Both the position numbers and the translations under genes were made by a program. From Bacillota bacterium (GTDB lineage Bacteria; Bacillota; Clostridia; Christensenellales; CAG-138), in NCBI GenBank assembly GCA_023395595.1, contig JAEWYO010000014.1:1-51934 (forward strand): a stretch of 51,934 nt of DNA, given 5' to 3'. Every line of letters begins with the position of its first letter. Position 1 is the stretch's first letter. The notes under the pieces were generated by a model, which was not told where the DNA came from, searched no databases, and saw nothing but the letters and a program-made list of their open reading frames with translations. Positions 34,488 to 42,809 of this stretch are shown piece after piece.

Positions 34488-35003
34488 TTGGAAGACCTGC
34501 AAGAACCCAGAAGGACGTTCACCGTGCGCGATCTAGCGCAGGGGGCAATCATCGCGGCGGTCTATGCGCTGCTCACGATTTTTCTTGCCCCAATCTCATC
34601 GGGACTGGTTCAGTGCCGCGTGTCGGAAGCCATGAGCGTGCTGCCGTATTTCACATTTTCCGCCGTGCCGGGGTTATTCATTGGCTGCTTGCTTGCAAAC
34701 CTGTTGACCGGTGCGCCGATCTATGACGTGGCGTTTGGCAGCTTGGCGACGCTGATTGCCGCGTTTATCACCTATAAACTGCGCAACCGGGTTTCCAAAT
34801 ACTTAGCGCCGCTGCCCTCCGTGATGGTCAACGCGCTGGTTGTTGGTTGGCTGCTGACCTATGTCTATCAAGTGGGCGTAACCTACTGGGCTGCGGTTGG
34901 CTATGTTGCAATTGGCCAGGCAATCGCCTGCTTCGCGCTCGGCATTCCACTGATGTCGCTCATGGAACGGTTTCGCGGGAAACTCTTCGGCGAGGCACGC
35001 TAA
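34488..35003 (+). CDS. QueT-family ECF transporter S component
   Basis: A 171-residue membrane protein with about five helices, matching the QueT family of substrate-binding ECF components. The Arg/Glu pair in QCRVSEAMSVLPYF and the following NLLTGAPIYDVAFGSLATL are characteristic. QueT proteins usually take up queuosine precursors, a deazaguanine. Start is TTG at 34488, chosen because AGGAGG lies 5 bases ahead; an earlier in-frame ATG would overlap the deaminase by 74 bases. As the partner of a deaminase, a related purine may be its cargo. Confidence 0.88.
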   Translation: MEDLQEPRRTFTVRDLAQGAIIAAVYALLTIFLAPISSGLVQCRVSEAMSVLPYFTFSAVPGLFIGCLLANLLTGAPIYDVAFGSLATLIAAFITYKLRNRVSKYLAPLPSVMVNALVVGWLLTYVYQVGVTYWAAVGYVAIGQAIACFALGIPLMSLMERFRGKLFGEAR

Positions 35004-35020
35004 AGCAACAGATCAATCAG

Positions 35021-35049
35021 GAAGCGGGGGGATTTCTCCCGCTTCTTTT
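35021..35049 (+). terminator. Terminator after the QueT gene
   Basis: Stem GAAGCGGG / CCCGCTTC with a 9-base loop and TTTT. Confidence 0.85.
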
Positions 35050-35097
35050 GCTGGAATGATATACGAAAAAGCGTTTCAGTTTGATACACTGCACTTT

Positions 35098-35225
35098 TTG
35101 CAGGGATTCCTGCAATTTAATTTCTTAAAATCGTTTTTTGAATTGTAAAATGAATGAGAATCCTGCATTTTATTCGTCATCATTGTATCGGCTTGATTGA
35201 CAGTACACAAGATGGAGGGTATAAT
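35098..35225 (+). promoter_or_regulatory. nifJ promoter with an upstream palindrome
   Basis: A full consensus sigma-A promoter: -35 TTGACA (35197-35202), 17 bases, -10 TATAAT (35220-35225). Upstream, TTGCAGG-GATT-CCTGCAA (35098-35115) is a perfect 18-base palindrome, and AATCCTGCA recurs at 35159-35167 as a half-site. The palindrome has the length of a Rex operator but not its bases. Confidence 0.85.
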
Positions 35226-35285
35226 ATCAGGTGGTAATCAATGGGTAAACCCGATTCCATACATATCTAAGGAGGCATCCACCAA

Positions 35286-38200
35286 ATGGCAAAAACCATG
35301 ACAATCGACGGTAATACCGCCGCGTCGCACGTTGCGTATGCATTTTCGGACGTAGCGGCGATTTACCCGATCACGCCGTCTTCTCCTATGGCAGAAGTTG
35401 CGGACGATTGGTCGGCAAACGGAAGAACCAACCTTTTCGGACAGCAGGTTCGCGTGGCTGAAATGCAGAGTGAAGGCGGTGCCGCTGGTGCGGTGCACGG
35501 CTCCCTCAAAGCAGGCGCGCTGACCACGACGTTTACCGCTTCTCAGGGTCTGTTGCTCATGATCCCGAACATGTACAAGATCTCCGGCGAGCTCCTTCCG
35601 TGCGTGTTCCATGTAAGCGCCCGCGCGCTGGCCGCGCACTCTCTGTCGATCTTTGGCGATCATTCGGACGTGATGAGCTGCCGCCAGACCGGTTTTGCCA
35701 TGCTTGCCTCCGCTTCCGTGCAGGAAGTTATGGACATGGCGCTTGTTTCGCACCTTTCCGCGATCAAGGGCAGTGTGCCATTCCTCCATTTCTTCGACGG
35801 TTTCCGTACCTCCCACGAAGTCTCCAAGATTGAAACCATCGACTATGAAGACATGGGCAAACTGCTCGACACCGAAGCGGTCAAGGCGTTCCGTGCCCGC
35901 GCGCTGAACCCCGATCATCCGCATCAGGGCGGCACGGCGCAGAACCCGGACATCTACTTCCAGGGCCGTGAAGCAGCCAACAAGTATTATGACGCGGTGC
36001 CCGGCATCGTGGAGCATTACATGGGCGAAGTTGCCAAGCTCACCGGCCGCAAGTACAACCTCTTTGATTATGTTGGCGCACCCGATGCAGAGACCGTGCT
36101 TGTCGTCATGGGCAGCGGCGCGGATGTTTCGGAAGAGACCATCGAATATCTCAACAAGAACGGCGCAAAGCTTGGCGTGCTCAAAGTCCGCCTGTATCGT
36201 CCGTTCGTCGCGGCGAAGTTTGTGGATGCGCTTCCCAAGAGCGTCAAGCGCCTTGCGGTGCTCGATCGCACGAAGGAGCCCGGTTCCCTCGGCGAACCGC
36301 TGTATCAGGACGTGCTCAACGCGCTTGTTGAGACCGGACACAAAGACATCGAAGTCGTCGGCGGTCGCTACGGCCTCGGCAGCAAAGAATTCACGCCGTC
36401 CATGGTGGCAGCGGTGTTCGAAAACGCCGAATCCAAGCAGCCGAAGAACCACTTCACCGTCGGCATCAACGACGACGTGACCAACACCTCGCTCACCGTG
36501 AACCGTCAGGTCAATGCCTCGCCGGAAGGCACCATCGCGTGCAAATTCTTCGGCCTCGGCGCGGACGGCACCGTCGGCGCAAACAAAAACTCCATCAAGA
36601 TCATCGGCGATCACACATCGCTGTATGTACAGGGTTATTTCGCTTACGACTCCAAGAAGTCTGGTGGCTTGACCGTTTCGCATCTCCGCTTTGGTAAGAA
36701 GCCGATTCAGAGCCCGTATCTGATCGACCATGCGGACTTTGTGGCTTGCCACAACTCCAGCTATGTGACCCGTTATGCGGTGGCGGAAGGCATCAAAGAA
36801 GGCGGCGTGTTCCTGCTCAACAGCCCGTGGACACTCGCCGAAATGGAATGCGAACTGCCTGCTTCCCTCAAGAAAGCCATCGCGAAGAAAAAGCTGCGCT
36901 TCTACAACATCGACGCGATCAAACTTGCGCGTGAAGTCGGCATGGGTGGACGCATCAACACCATCATGCAGAGCGCCTTCTTCAAACTTGCCAACGTCAT
37001 CCCCGTAGAAGAAGCCATCGATTACATGAAGGCAGCCGCGAAGAAGTCCTACGGCAAGAAGGGCGACGAAGTTGTCAAGCAGAACTGGGACGCGATTGAC
37101 CTCGGCGTGAATGCGATCGAAGAAGTCAAGTATCCGGAATCCTGGGCGAACGCCACCGATGGCGCAGTTGCCATGAAGACGACCGACGATCCGTATTTTG
37201 CGGAATTCATCGGGCCGGTGCTCGCGCAGGCGGGTGATAGCCTCCCTGTCTCCAAGTTCAGCCCGGATGGCACGGTTCCGACTGGTACCACCAAATATGA
37301 AAAACGCGGTATCGCGGTTGACGTTCCCCGCTGGATCGCCGATAACTGCATTCAGTGCAACCAGTGCTCGCTGGCCTGCCCGCATGCGGTTATCCGTCCG
37401 GTGCTCGTCAACGCGGCAGAAAAAGCAGCTGCTCCCGCCGGATTTGAAACCAAAAAGGCGCAGGGCAAGGGCTTTGAAGACCTTGAGTTCCGCATTCAGA
37501 TCAGCCCGTGGGACTGCACCGGCTGCGGCAACTGCATCGATGTTTGCCCGGCGAAGGTGAAAGCGCTTGAGTTCCGCCCGCTTGCCGATGCCGTCGAGAA
37601 GGAAGAAGAAAACTGGAACTACTTCGCAACTCTGCCGGAGAAGGATCTGGAGCTCAATACCGCAACCGTCAAGGGTAGCCAGTTCAAAAAGCCGCTCTTC
37701 GAGTTCAGTGGTGCCTGCGCTGGCTGCGGCGAAACACCCTATGTCAAGCTCATCACGCAGCTCTACGGTGATCGCATGGTCATCGCAAACGCGACGGGTT
37801 GCTCCTCCATCTATGGCGGCAGCGCACCGACGTGCCCCTACACCGTCAACGACAAAGGCCAGGGACCGGCATGGTCGAACTCCCTGTTTGAAGACAACGC
37901 CGAGTTCGGATTTGGTATGGTGCTTGCCACCACGCAGCGCCGCAACCGTGTTATCGAGGTGGTCAACAAGCTCATTACCGCCGAATACACGACCGATGAG
38001 CTCCGTGCGGCTGCGCAAAACTGGCTGGAGAACAAGGATAATGGCGCAACCTCCCGCGCGGCATCCGATCGTCTGATCGCGGCGGCGCAGGATGGCGTTG
38101 ACCTGAGCGGCACCGAATGGGAAGCCGAGTGGGTCAAAAAAGGCAAGGTTTGCGAGTGCGAAGCCTGCCAGCTGGCCACCGAACTGCTCGAGAGCAAAGA

Positions 38201-38858
38201 CCTGCTCACCAAACAGTCCATCTGGGTCATCGGCGGCGACGGCTGGGCGTATGACATCGGCTACGGCGGACTCGACCACGTGCTCGCCATGGACGAAGAC
38301 ATCAACGTCCTCGTCCTCGACACCGAGCTTTACTCCAACACAGGTGGACAGTCCAGCAAATCCACGCCGACCGGTTCTATCGCGAAGTTCGCGGCGGCCG
38401 GCAAGCGCACGAAGAAGAAAGACCTCGGAATGATGGCGATGAGCTATGGCTACGTCTATGTGGCGAAAGTCAGCATGGGTGCGAACCCCAACCAGCTCAT
38501 GAAAGCCGTCACCGAAGCGGAAGCATACAAGGGACCGAGCCTCATCATCGCATACTCGCCCTGCATCAACCACGGCATCAATATGGGCCATTCCCAGATT
38601 GAAGCCAAGAAGGCAGTCGAGTCCGGCTATTGGCCGCTGTACCGCTACAACCCCGATCTCGCGGATCAGGGCAAGAACCCCTTCACGCTGGATAGCAAGG
38701 ACCCGAACGGCAGCTTCAAGGAATTCATCACCAGCGAAGTTCGCTATGCTTCTTTGAAGAAGACCTTCCCGGCGGTTGCAGACGGACTCTTTGACCGCGC
38801 CGAGAAAGAAGCCATGGACAAGATCGAATACTACAAGAAGCTCAACTCCATGGAGTAA
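35286..38858 (+). CDS. nifJ: Pyruvate:ferredoxin (flavodoxin) oxidoreductase
   Basis: A 1190-residue homodimeric enzyme that splits pyruvate to acetyl-CoA and CO2, reducing ferredoxin. All domains sit in one chain: the pyruvate-binding N-terminus (AIYPITPSSPMAE), domain II, the CoA/gamma region, a two-cluster ferredoxin domain with CIQCNQCSLACPH (about 687) and CTGCGNCIDVCP (about 743), then the thiamine-diphosphate domain with CAGCGETPY and ATGCSSIYGG from about residue 810. Length is normal for PFOR. Codon choice is strongly biased to C-ending codons compared with neighbours, suggesting high expression, as does the consensus promoter. AAGGAGG precedes the start. Confidence 0.97.
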   Translation: MAKTMTIDGNTAASHVAYAFSDVAAIYPITPSSPMAEVADDWSANGRTNLFGQQVRVAEMQSEGGAAGAVHGSLKAGALTTTFTASQGLLLMIPNMYKISGELLPCVFHVSARALAAHSLSIFGDHSDVMSCRQTGFAMLASASVQEVMDMALVSHLSAIKGSVPFLHFFDGFRTSHEVSKIETIDYEDMGKLLDTEAVKAFRARALNPDHPHQGGTAQNPDIYFQGREAANKYYDAVPGIVEHYMGEVAKLTGRKYNLFDYVGAPDAETVLVVMGSGADVSEETIEYLNKNGAKLGVLKVRLYRPFVAAKFVDALPKSVKRLAVLDRTKEPGSLGEPLYQDVLNALVETGHKDIEVVGGRYGLGSKEFTPSMVAAVFENAESKQPKNHFTVGINDDVTNTSLTVNRQVNASPEGTIACKFFGLGADGTVGANKNSIKIIGDHTSLYVQGYFAYDSKKSGGLTVSHLRFGKKPIQSPYLIDHADFVACHNSSYVTRYAVAEGIKEGGVFLLNSPWTLAEMECELPASLKKAIAKKKLRFYNIDAIKLAREVGMGGRINTIMQSAFFKLANVIPVEEAIDYMKAAAKKSYGKKGDEVVKQNWDAIDLGVNAIEEVKYPESWANATDGAVAMKTTDDPYFAEFIGPVLAQAGDSLPVSKFSPDGTVPTGTTKYEKRGIAVDVPRWIADNCIQCNQCSLACPHAVIRPVLVNAAEKAAAPAGFETKKAQGKGFEDLEFRIQISPWDCTGCGNCIDVCPAKVKALEFRPLADAVEKEEENWNYFATLPEKDLELNTATVKGSQFKKPLFEFSGACAGCGETPYVKLITQLYGDRMVIANATGCSSIYGGSAPTCPYTVNDKGQGPAWSNSLFEDNAEFGFGMVLATTQRRNRVIEVVNKLITAEYTTDELRAAAQNWLENKDNGATSRAASDRLIAAAQDGVDLSGTEWEAEWVKKGKVCECEACQLATELLESKDLLTKQSIWVIGGDGWAYDIGYGGLDHVLAMDEDINVLVLDTELYSNTGGQSSKSTPTGSIAKFAAAGKRTKKKDLGMMAMSYGYVYVAKVSMGANPNQLMKAVTEAEAYKGPSLIIAYSPCINHGINMGHSQIEAKKAVESGYWPLYRYNPDLADQGKNPFTLDSKDPNGSFKEFITSEVRYASLKKTFPAVADGLFDRAEKEAMDKIEYYKKLNSME

Positions 38859-38885
38859 TCGAGACAACTATAACCACAGTAGCGC

Positions 38886-38917
38886 GAGAGCCGCGGATAC
38901 ATTCCGCGGCTCTCTTT
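38886..38917 (+). terminator. Terminator after nifJ
   Basis: Perfect 11-bp stem GAGAGCCGCGG / CCGCGGCTCTC, 7-base loop and TTT. Confidence 0.9.
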
Positions 38918-39058
38918 GCGCATGCTCATTTCTGCACAAGAAGTCCGATCGTTGAAGAAGACTTGATGAAAGGAACACAGTTTTGTCACATCCGTTTGAA
39001 CGTAACTTGAATGTTGTCTGGTAGGATTAGTCAAACAATCGGAAAAGAGAAAAACACG

Positions 39059-39763
39059 ATGGAACAGCTTGCCGGAGAAAGAGTCGTTGTCTGGGGGGAT
39101 TCGCTTGCAAAAGGTGTCACCTGGAATGAAACGCGCAAACGCCACGCATACAGCAAGATGACAGCGGTTGATATTGCTGCAAACAAGCTCGGTATCGAGA
39201 TCGTCAATCGTTCCAAGTTTGGCTGCACTGCACCGCAAGGCATGGAAATTATGGAGCGTGATGTGAACGAAGGAATCACTTGCGATACGGCGGTCATCGA
39301 GTTTGGCGGCAACGACTGTAACTTTGACTGGGCTGCCGTCTCCGAGCATCCGGAAGAGAAGCACCTGCCCGCGACACCACCGGAAGAATACCTCGAATCC
39401 ATGCGTACCATCGTCCGCTGGCTTCTTGCGCAGAAGATCCGGCCGGTTCTCATGACGCTGCCACCCATTGATGCAGACCGGTATTTTCGTTTTCTTGTTG
39501 GGGACAAACTCAACCCGAAACATATTCTCAAGTGGCTAGGCGACGTACAGCAGATTTATCGCTATCAGGAGATGTATTCGCTGCTGGTAGAAAAGGTTGC
39601 GCGTGAGTATTCGATTCAATTGATCGACCTGCGTCAGCGCTGCCTGGAGAGTCGTGGATTTATCAAGAAAATGATCTGCGCCGACGGGCTGCATCTGACC
39701 GAAGAGGGACAGCAGTTTATCGGCGAAGCGGTTGTCGATCTTGTGATCAAAGAGAATATTTGA
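39059..39763 (+). CDS. SGNH/GDSL-family hydrolase
   Basis: A 234-residue esterase-type hydrolase with a flavodoxin-like SGNH fold. Block I is VVVWGDSLAKG (catalytic Ser), block III FGGNDCNFDW and block V ADGLHLTEEG (Asp and His). No signal peptide, so it acts in the cytosol, perhaps on acyl or acetyl esters. Start at 39059 is assumed; the site GGAAAAGAG is weak, and an in-frame ATG lies at 39011 with none. Confidence 0.87.
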   Translation: MEQLAGERVVVWGDSLAKGVTWNETRKRHAYSKMTAVDIAANKLGIEIVNRSKFGCTAPQGMEIMERDVNEGITCDTAVIEFGGNDCNFDWAAVSEHPEEKHLPATPPEEYLESMRTIVRWLLAQKIRPVLMTLPPIDADRYFRFLVGDKLNPKHILKWLGDVQQIYRYQEMYSLLVEKVAREYSIQLIDLRQRCLESRGFIKKMICADGLHLTEEGQQFIGEAVVDLVIKENI

Positions 39764-39791
39764 GTCCTTGACAGCACAGAAATCTGCGTGA

Positions 39792-39824
39792 AAAGAGCCA
39801 TCGAAAACAATCGATGGCTCTTTG
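39792..39824. terminator. Bidirectional terminator between the SGNH and DeoR genes
   Basis: Stem AAAGAGCCATCGA / TCGATGGCTCTTT with a 6-base loop; T-run on both strands. Confidence 0.88.
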
Positions 39825-39841
39825 TGTAATTTATGAGTGGG

Positions 39842-40612
39842 TTATCCTTCCGCAATGACGACGGAAACTCCTTGCGATTTGAGCTCAAGTGCAACATCCT
39901 GGGGCAGTGGGGAATCGCAAATCAGCAGATCGATATCGGCGAGATTTGCAAAAGTAAACGGTAGCGAACGGCCGATCTTGGAGTTATCCATCAGCATGAC
40001 GACCTTAGCGGCTTTTGCGATGACGGCGCGCTTGAGCAGGCTCTCACTCTGGCTACCGCTGGTGAACCCCGTGCGCAGCGAGAAGCCGGAGGGGGACATC
40101 AGCGCAAGGTCGATATTGATACTAGAGATAAACGCTTCCGCCTGCGCGCCGGAGCAGGAGAGCGTGTTTTCGCTGATCTGCCCGCCGGTGAGCAGTACGT
40201 CGCAGGTGTGACGCTGGGAAAGCTCAATTGCGATATTCGCGCCGCTGGTAACGATGGTATAGCGGTCGTTTCCCATGTGGTTGGCAACGGTCATGAGTGT
40301 GCTGCCCGCGTCCAGATAGACCGCATGGCCGGGGCGAATCAACTCCAGCGCAGCTTTTGCAATCGCGATTTTCTGCCGCGTGTTCTCCCGCGCGCGCTTA
40401 CTGTATACGCCTTCGACCTGAAGTGCCGCGGTTTGCATAGAGATCACGCCGCCGTGAACGCGCCGAATATAGCCTTGCTCTTCGAGCTGCTTGAGATCAC
40501 GCCAGATGGTCATGGAAGAATAGCCCTCGTATAGGGACTGCAATTCAGATACGCTGACTTCACCACGGGACTGGATATAATCCCGAACCTTCGCAATTCG
40601 TTCATTCATCAT
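39842..40612 (-). CDS. DeoR-family transcriptional regulator
   Basis: A 256-residue repressor. Residues 1-60 are the DeoR winged helix with VSVSELQSLYEGYSSMTIWRD and the R(V/I)HGG wing; residues 75-240 are the sugar-phosphate-sensing domain with YLDAGSTL and SPSGFSLRTGFT (here SPSG replaces the common TxxG). It is next to a PfkB sugar kinase, pgi and other sugar genes, which it may control. GGAGG lies before the start codon. Confidence 0.9.
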   Translation of the reverse strand: MMNERIAKVRDYIQSRGEVSVSELQSLYEGYSSMTIWRDLKQLEEQGYIRRVHGGVISMQTAALQVEGVYSKRARENTRQKIAIAKAALELIRPGHAVYLDAGSTLMTVANHMGNDRYTIVTSGANIAIELSQRHTCDVLLTGGQISENTLSCSGAQAEAFISSINIDLALMSPSGFSLRTGFTSGSQSESLLKRAVIAKAAKVVMLMDNSKIGRSLPFTFANLADIDLLICDSPLPQDVALELKSQGVSVVIAEG

Positions 40613-40628
40613 GCATGCAATCCTCCAT

Positions 40629-40697
40629 ATAACACAATCATAACACGAATGTTAGGATACAACAAGATTTGTTTTGCAAAACGCGGTCAATATAACA
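40629..40697 (-). promoter_or_regulatory. Promoter and repeated TGTTAT boxes of the DeoR gene
   Basis: Minus strand: -35 TTGTTG (40660-40665), 17-base spacer, -10 TATGAT (40637-40642). The hexamer TGTTAT occurs at 40629-40634, 40640-40645 and 40692-40697; the first two are 11 bases apart. Repeats like these suit self-regulation by a DeoR protein. Confidence 0.6.
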
Positions 40698-40714
40698 AAG
40701 TTTTTGATAAATAA

Positions 40715-40738
40715 AAGAAAACCCCGCTGAAGCGGGGC
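40715..40738 (-). terminator. Terminator after the PfkB kinase
   Basis: Minus-strand GCCCCGC-TTCA-GCGGGG followed by TTTTC. Confidence 0.88.
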
Positions 40739-40758
40739 AAAGTTGAGATGCTGATAAC

Positions 40759-41712
40759 TTATTGTTTGAGCCGATCCAGAACTTCCGCTAGTTTCGGCAT
40801 CGCGGGGATGCCACCGCGCCGCTCCACACAGAGGGAGGCGGTTGCATTGCCGAATCGGGCAAAATCCACCGCATCGTCGATCGTGACTTCTTTGAGCGAC
40901 TTGCCGGAGGCGAGGAAACGATAGAGAAATCCGCCAAAGAAGGAATCGCCCGCGCCGGTAGTATCGACGGCTTTTGCACGAAAACCGGGAACGAGCTTGC
41001 TGTCTTTGCCAACGCGAATGTATGCGCCCTCAGCTCCCAGCGTGATTGCGACGATTTTCACGCCCTGATCCTGCAACACATCGGCTGCCTTCGAAGGATC
41101 GGTCTCGCCCGTCAGAAGCGGGAGTTCTTCATCGGAAACCTTCATGATGTCCGCAGTTACAATTAAGGAGCGCATAAACTGAATCGCTTCGTCCTTCCCG
41201 CTCCAGAGGGATGCGCGATAGTTCGGATCGTAGGATATCACCGCGCCAGCTGCTCTTGCGATGTCGATTGCCTCGTATGTTGTCGAGCGGGCGGGCTCCT
41301 GCGTGAGGGAAAGCGAACCCGTGTGGAATACGCGCGTGCGCGTAAGCATGTCACGATCCAGCTCGTCAGAGCGAAGCTGCGTATCCGCGCCGGGCTTGCG
41401 CGCGAAGGAGAATTCGCGCTCTCCACTGGGCTTTAGCGCGACAAACGCTAGTGTCGTAAACACGTCGTCCGCTTCAATCAGCGCGTGCATGTCCACGCCC
41501 GCGCTCACCATCGCCTGCTTGAGAAATGCGCCGTGCATATCGTTGCCGACCTTGCCGAGAAAGCCCGTTTTTGCGCCGCATTGGGAAGCCGCGCAGAGCA
41601 GGTTGGTGACCGCGCCGCCGGGGTTTTGCTCAAAGAGGCGCTGCCCTGCGGCAGAGATGCCGCTCTCCGTAAAGTCGATCAACAATTCTCCGAGCGATAC
41701 GATATCGTACAT
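40759..41712 (-). CDS. PfkB-family sugar kinase (fructokinase-like)
   Basis: A 317-residue ribokinase-fold kinase, cytosolic. The substrate-side NPGGAVTNLL (30-39) and the anion-hole DTTGAGDSFFGG with catalytic Asp256 are both present. FEQNPGGA and DPNYRASLW match fructokinases. It would phosphorylate fructose to fructose-6-phosphate, which pgi two genes upstream would convert to glucose-6-phosphate. AAGGAG is 6 bases from the start. Confidence 0.88.
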   Translation of the reverse strand: MYDIVSLGELLIDFTESGISAAGQRLFEQNPGGAVTNLLCAASQCGAKTGFLGKVGNDMHGAFLKQAMVSAGVDMHALIEADDVFTTLAFVALKPSGEREFSFARKPGADTQLRSDELDRDMLTRTRVFHTGSLSLTQEPARSTTYEAIDIARAAGAVISYDPNYRASLWSGKDEAIQFMRSLIVTADIMKVSDEELPLLTGETDPSKAADVLQDQGVKIVAITLGAEGAYIRVGKDSKLVPGFRAKAVDTTGAGDSFFGGFLYRFLASGKSLKEVTIDDAVDFARFGNATASLCVERRGGIPAMPKLAEVLDRLKQ

Positions 41713-41742
41713 GAGAGTCTCCTTAACGCTTATTTCAACTTA

Positions 41743-41751
41743 ATTTTAGCA
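41743..41751 (-). promoter_or_regulatory. Extended -10 promoter of the PfkB gene
   Basis: Minus strand TGCTAAAAT (hexamer 41743-41748), 31 bases before the start codon; no clear -35. Confidence 0.45.
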
Positions 41752-41792
41752 CAAGGCCATGGGAAAAGCGAAAGAAATTGGCACGATTGTAA

Positions 41793-42806
41793 TCAATATT
41801 CATCTGCGCAATAACAGATTTCCTGCGAAAACGAATCCTGAAACGGTAGGTAGCCGCACAAGAACTGCATGAGTCGTCCGGCACTGAGTGTGTCCGATAC
41901 TGGCAGTGTCGTTTTTGCTCCTGCGCCGTCAACCACACCGTTGTTCCAAGGCATCATGCCGTCGAGCACTTCCATGCGAAACGCAGAAGGATTGCCGCAG
42001 AGCGCGCGAAGAAGGTGGGGGACATCTACGGGGATCATCACACCCCAAGGCTGCAAATCGCCTGCAAGCTGCACATCCGGCGGGAGTTTCACGACACAGC
42101 CTTTTGGCAGACGTGCAAGCATTGCTTCGTATGCTTCAGCAGTAGTTGCGAGTGCTTCCTCGCTATAGAGCGAACCATCGTTCTCCTCGGAAGCAAACAG
42201 ATACCCATCGATCACGCCGCCGGTCTGATGCAGCAAAAATCGCGTTTCATCACAAGTTAGGTCGTGGATGCGCTTCTCCAGATCTGCACGGGAACGTAGG
42301 ACAATGCCGCTGTAGCGTGCGGTCGCTTGCTCATAGACGCGCAGAAGAGAATCAACACTTGGCACCGCGTCCCAAACGACGGGAGAGGACGGCTCGGTCT
42401 CTCTTGTGTGAAACAGCGCGTTGTAGCAGGGGAATTCTCCCACCGCGCGATAGATTGAAAAATGGGACGGTTTGTGAAACGCAAGCGGAATGTTGCGCCG
42501 TTTGCATTCTGAGAAGAGCGCAAAGAGCACGCGTTTCATCAGGCCTTGCCCTTCATAACCGGGCAAGGTCGCCACACCGGAGATCATCATCGCGGGCAGG
42601 ATAACTCCGCGCACGCGAAGCTCCATCACACTGCCGTGGAGAATGCTGATGATGCGTCCGTCTTCCTCCGCGCAAAACGATGTTTCCGGCGCAAACCGCT
42701 CGGAAAAAAACCAATCGATAAAGGAAAGGGAGTCGTGAAAACGCAACTCCCAAATATCCTTTGCCTGCTGTTTGTCTGCCGCCGTGAGCGGCCGAATCGT
42801 GATCAT
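41793..42806 (-). CDS. Eis-like GNAT acetyltransferase
   Basis: A 337-residue protein with the build of Eis-type acetyltransferases: an N-terminal GNAT domain (SGVATLPGYEGQGLMKRVL, the acetyl-CoA loop), a second degenerate GNAT part, and a C-terminal lipid-carrier-like (SCP2-type) domain. FHKPSHFSIYRAVG-like text resembles the FxxxFYxxxG motif of the group. Members acetylate amines, including aminoglycosides, but the substrate cannot be told. It begins 3 bases after the pgi stop, so the pair is one transcript. Confidence 0.83.
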   Translation of the reverse strand: MITIRPLTAADKQQAKDIWELRFHDSLSFIDWFFSERFAPETSFCAEEDGRIISILHGSVMELRVRGVILPAMMISGVATLPGYEGQGLMKRVLFALFSECKRRNIPLAFHKPSHFSIYRAVGEFPCYNALFHTRETEPSSPVVWDAVPSVDSLLRVYEQATARYSGIVLRSRADLEKRIHDLTCDETRFLLHQTGGVIDGYLFASEENDGSLYSEEALATTAEAYEAMLARLPKGCVVKLPPDVQLAGDLQPWGVMIPVDVPHLLRALCGNPSAFRMEVLDGMMPWNNGVVDGAGAKTTLPVSDTLSAGRLMQFLCGYLPFQDSFSQEICYCADEY

Positions 42807-42809
42807 CGC

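Noticed and set aside
35238..38867. A 1,209-codon open frame on the minus strand opposite nifJ
   Set aside because: Mirror of the strongly biased nifJ codons; no recognisable domains, and the plus frame is unmistakable.
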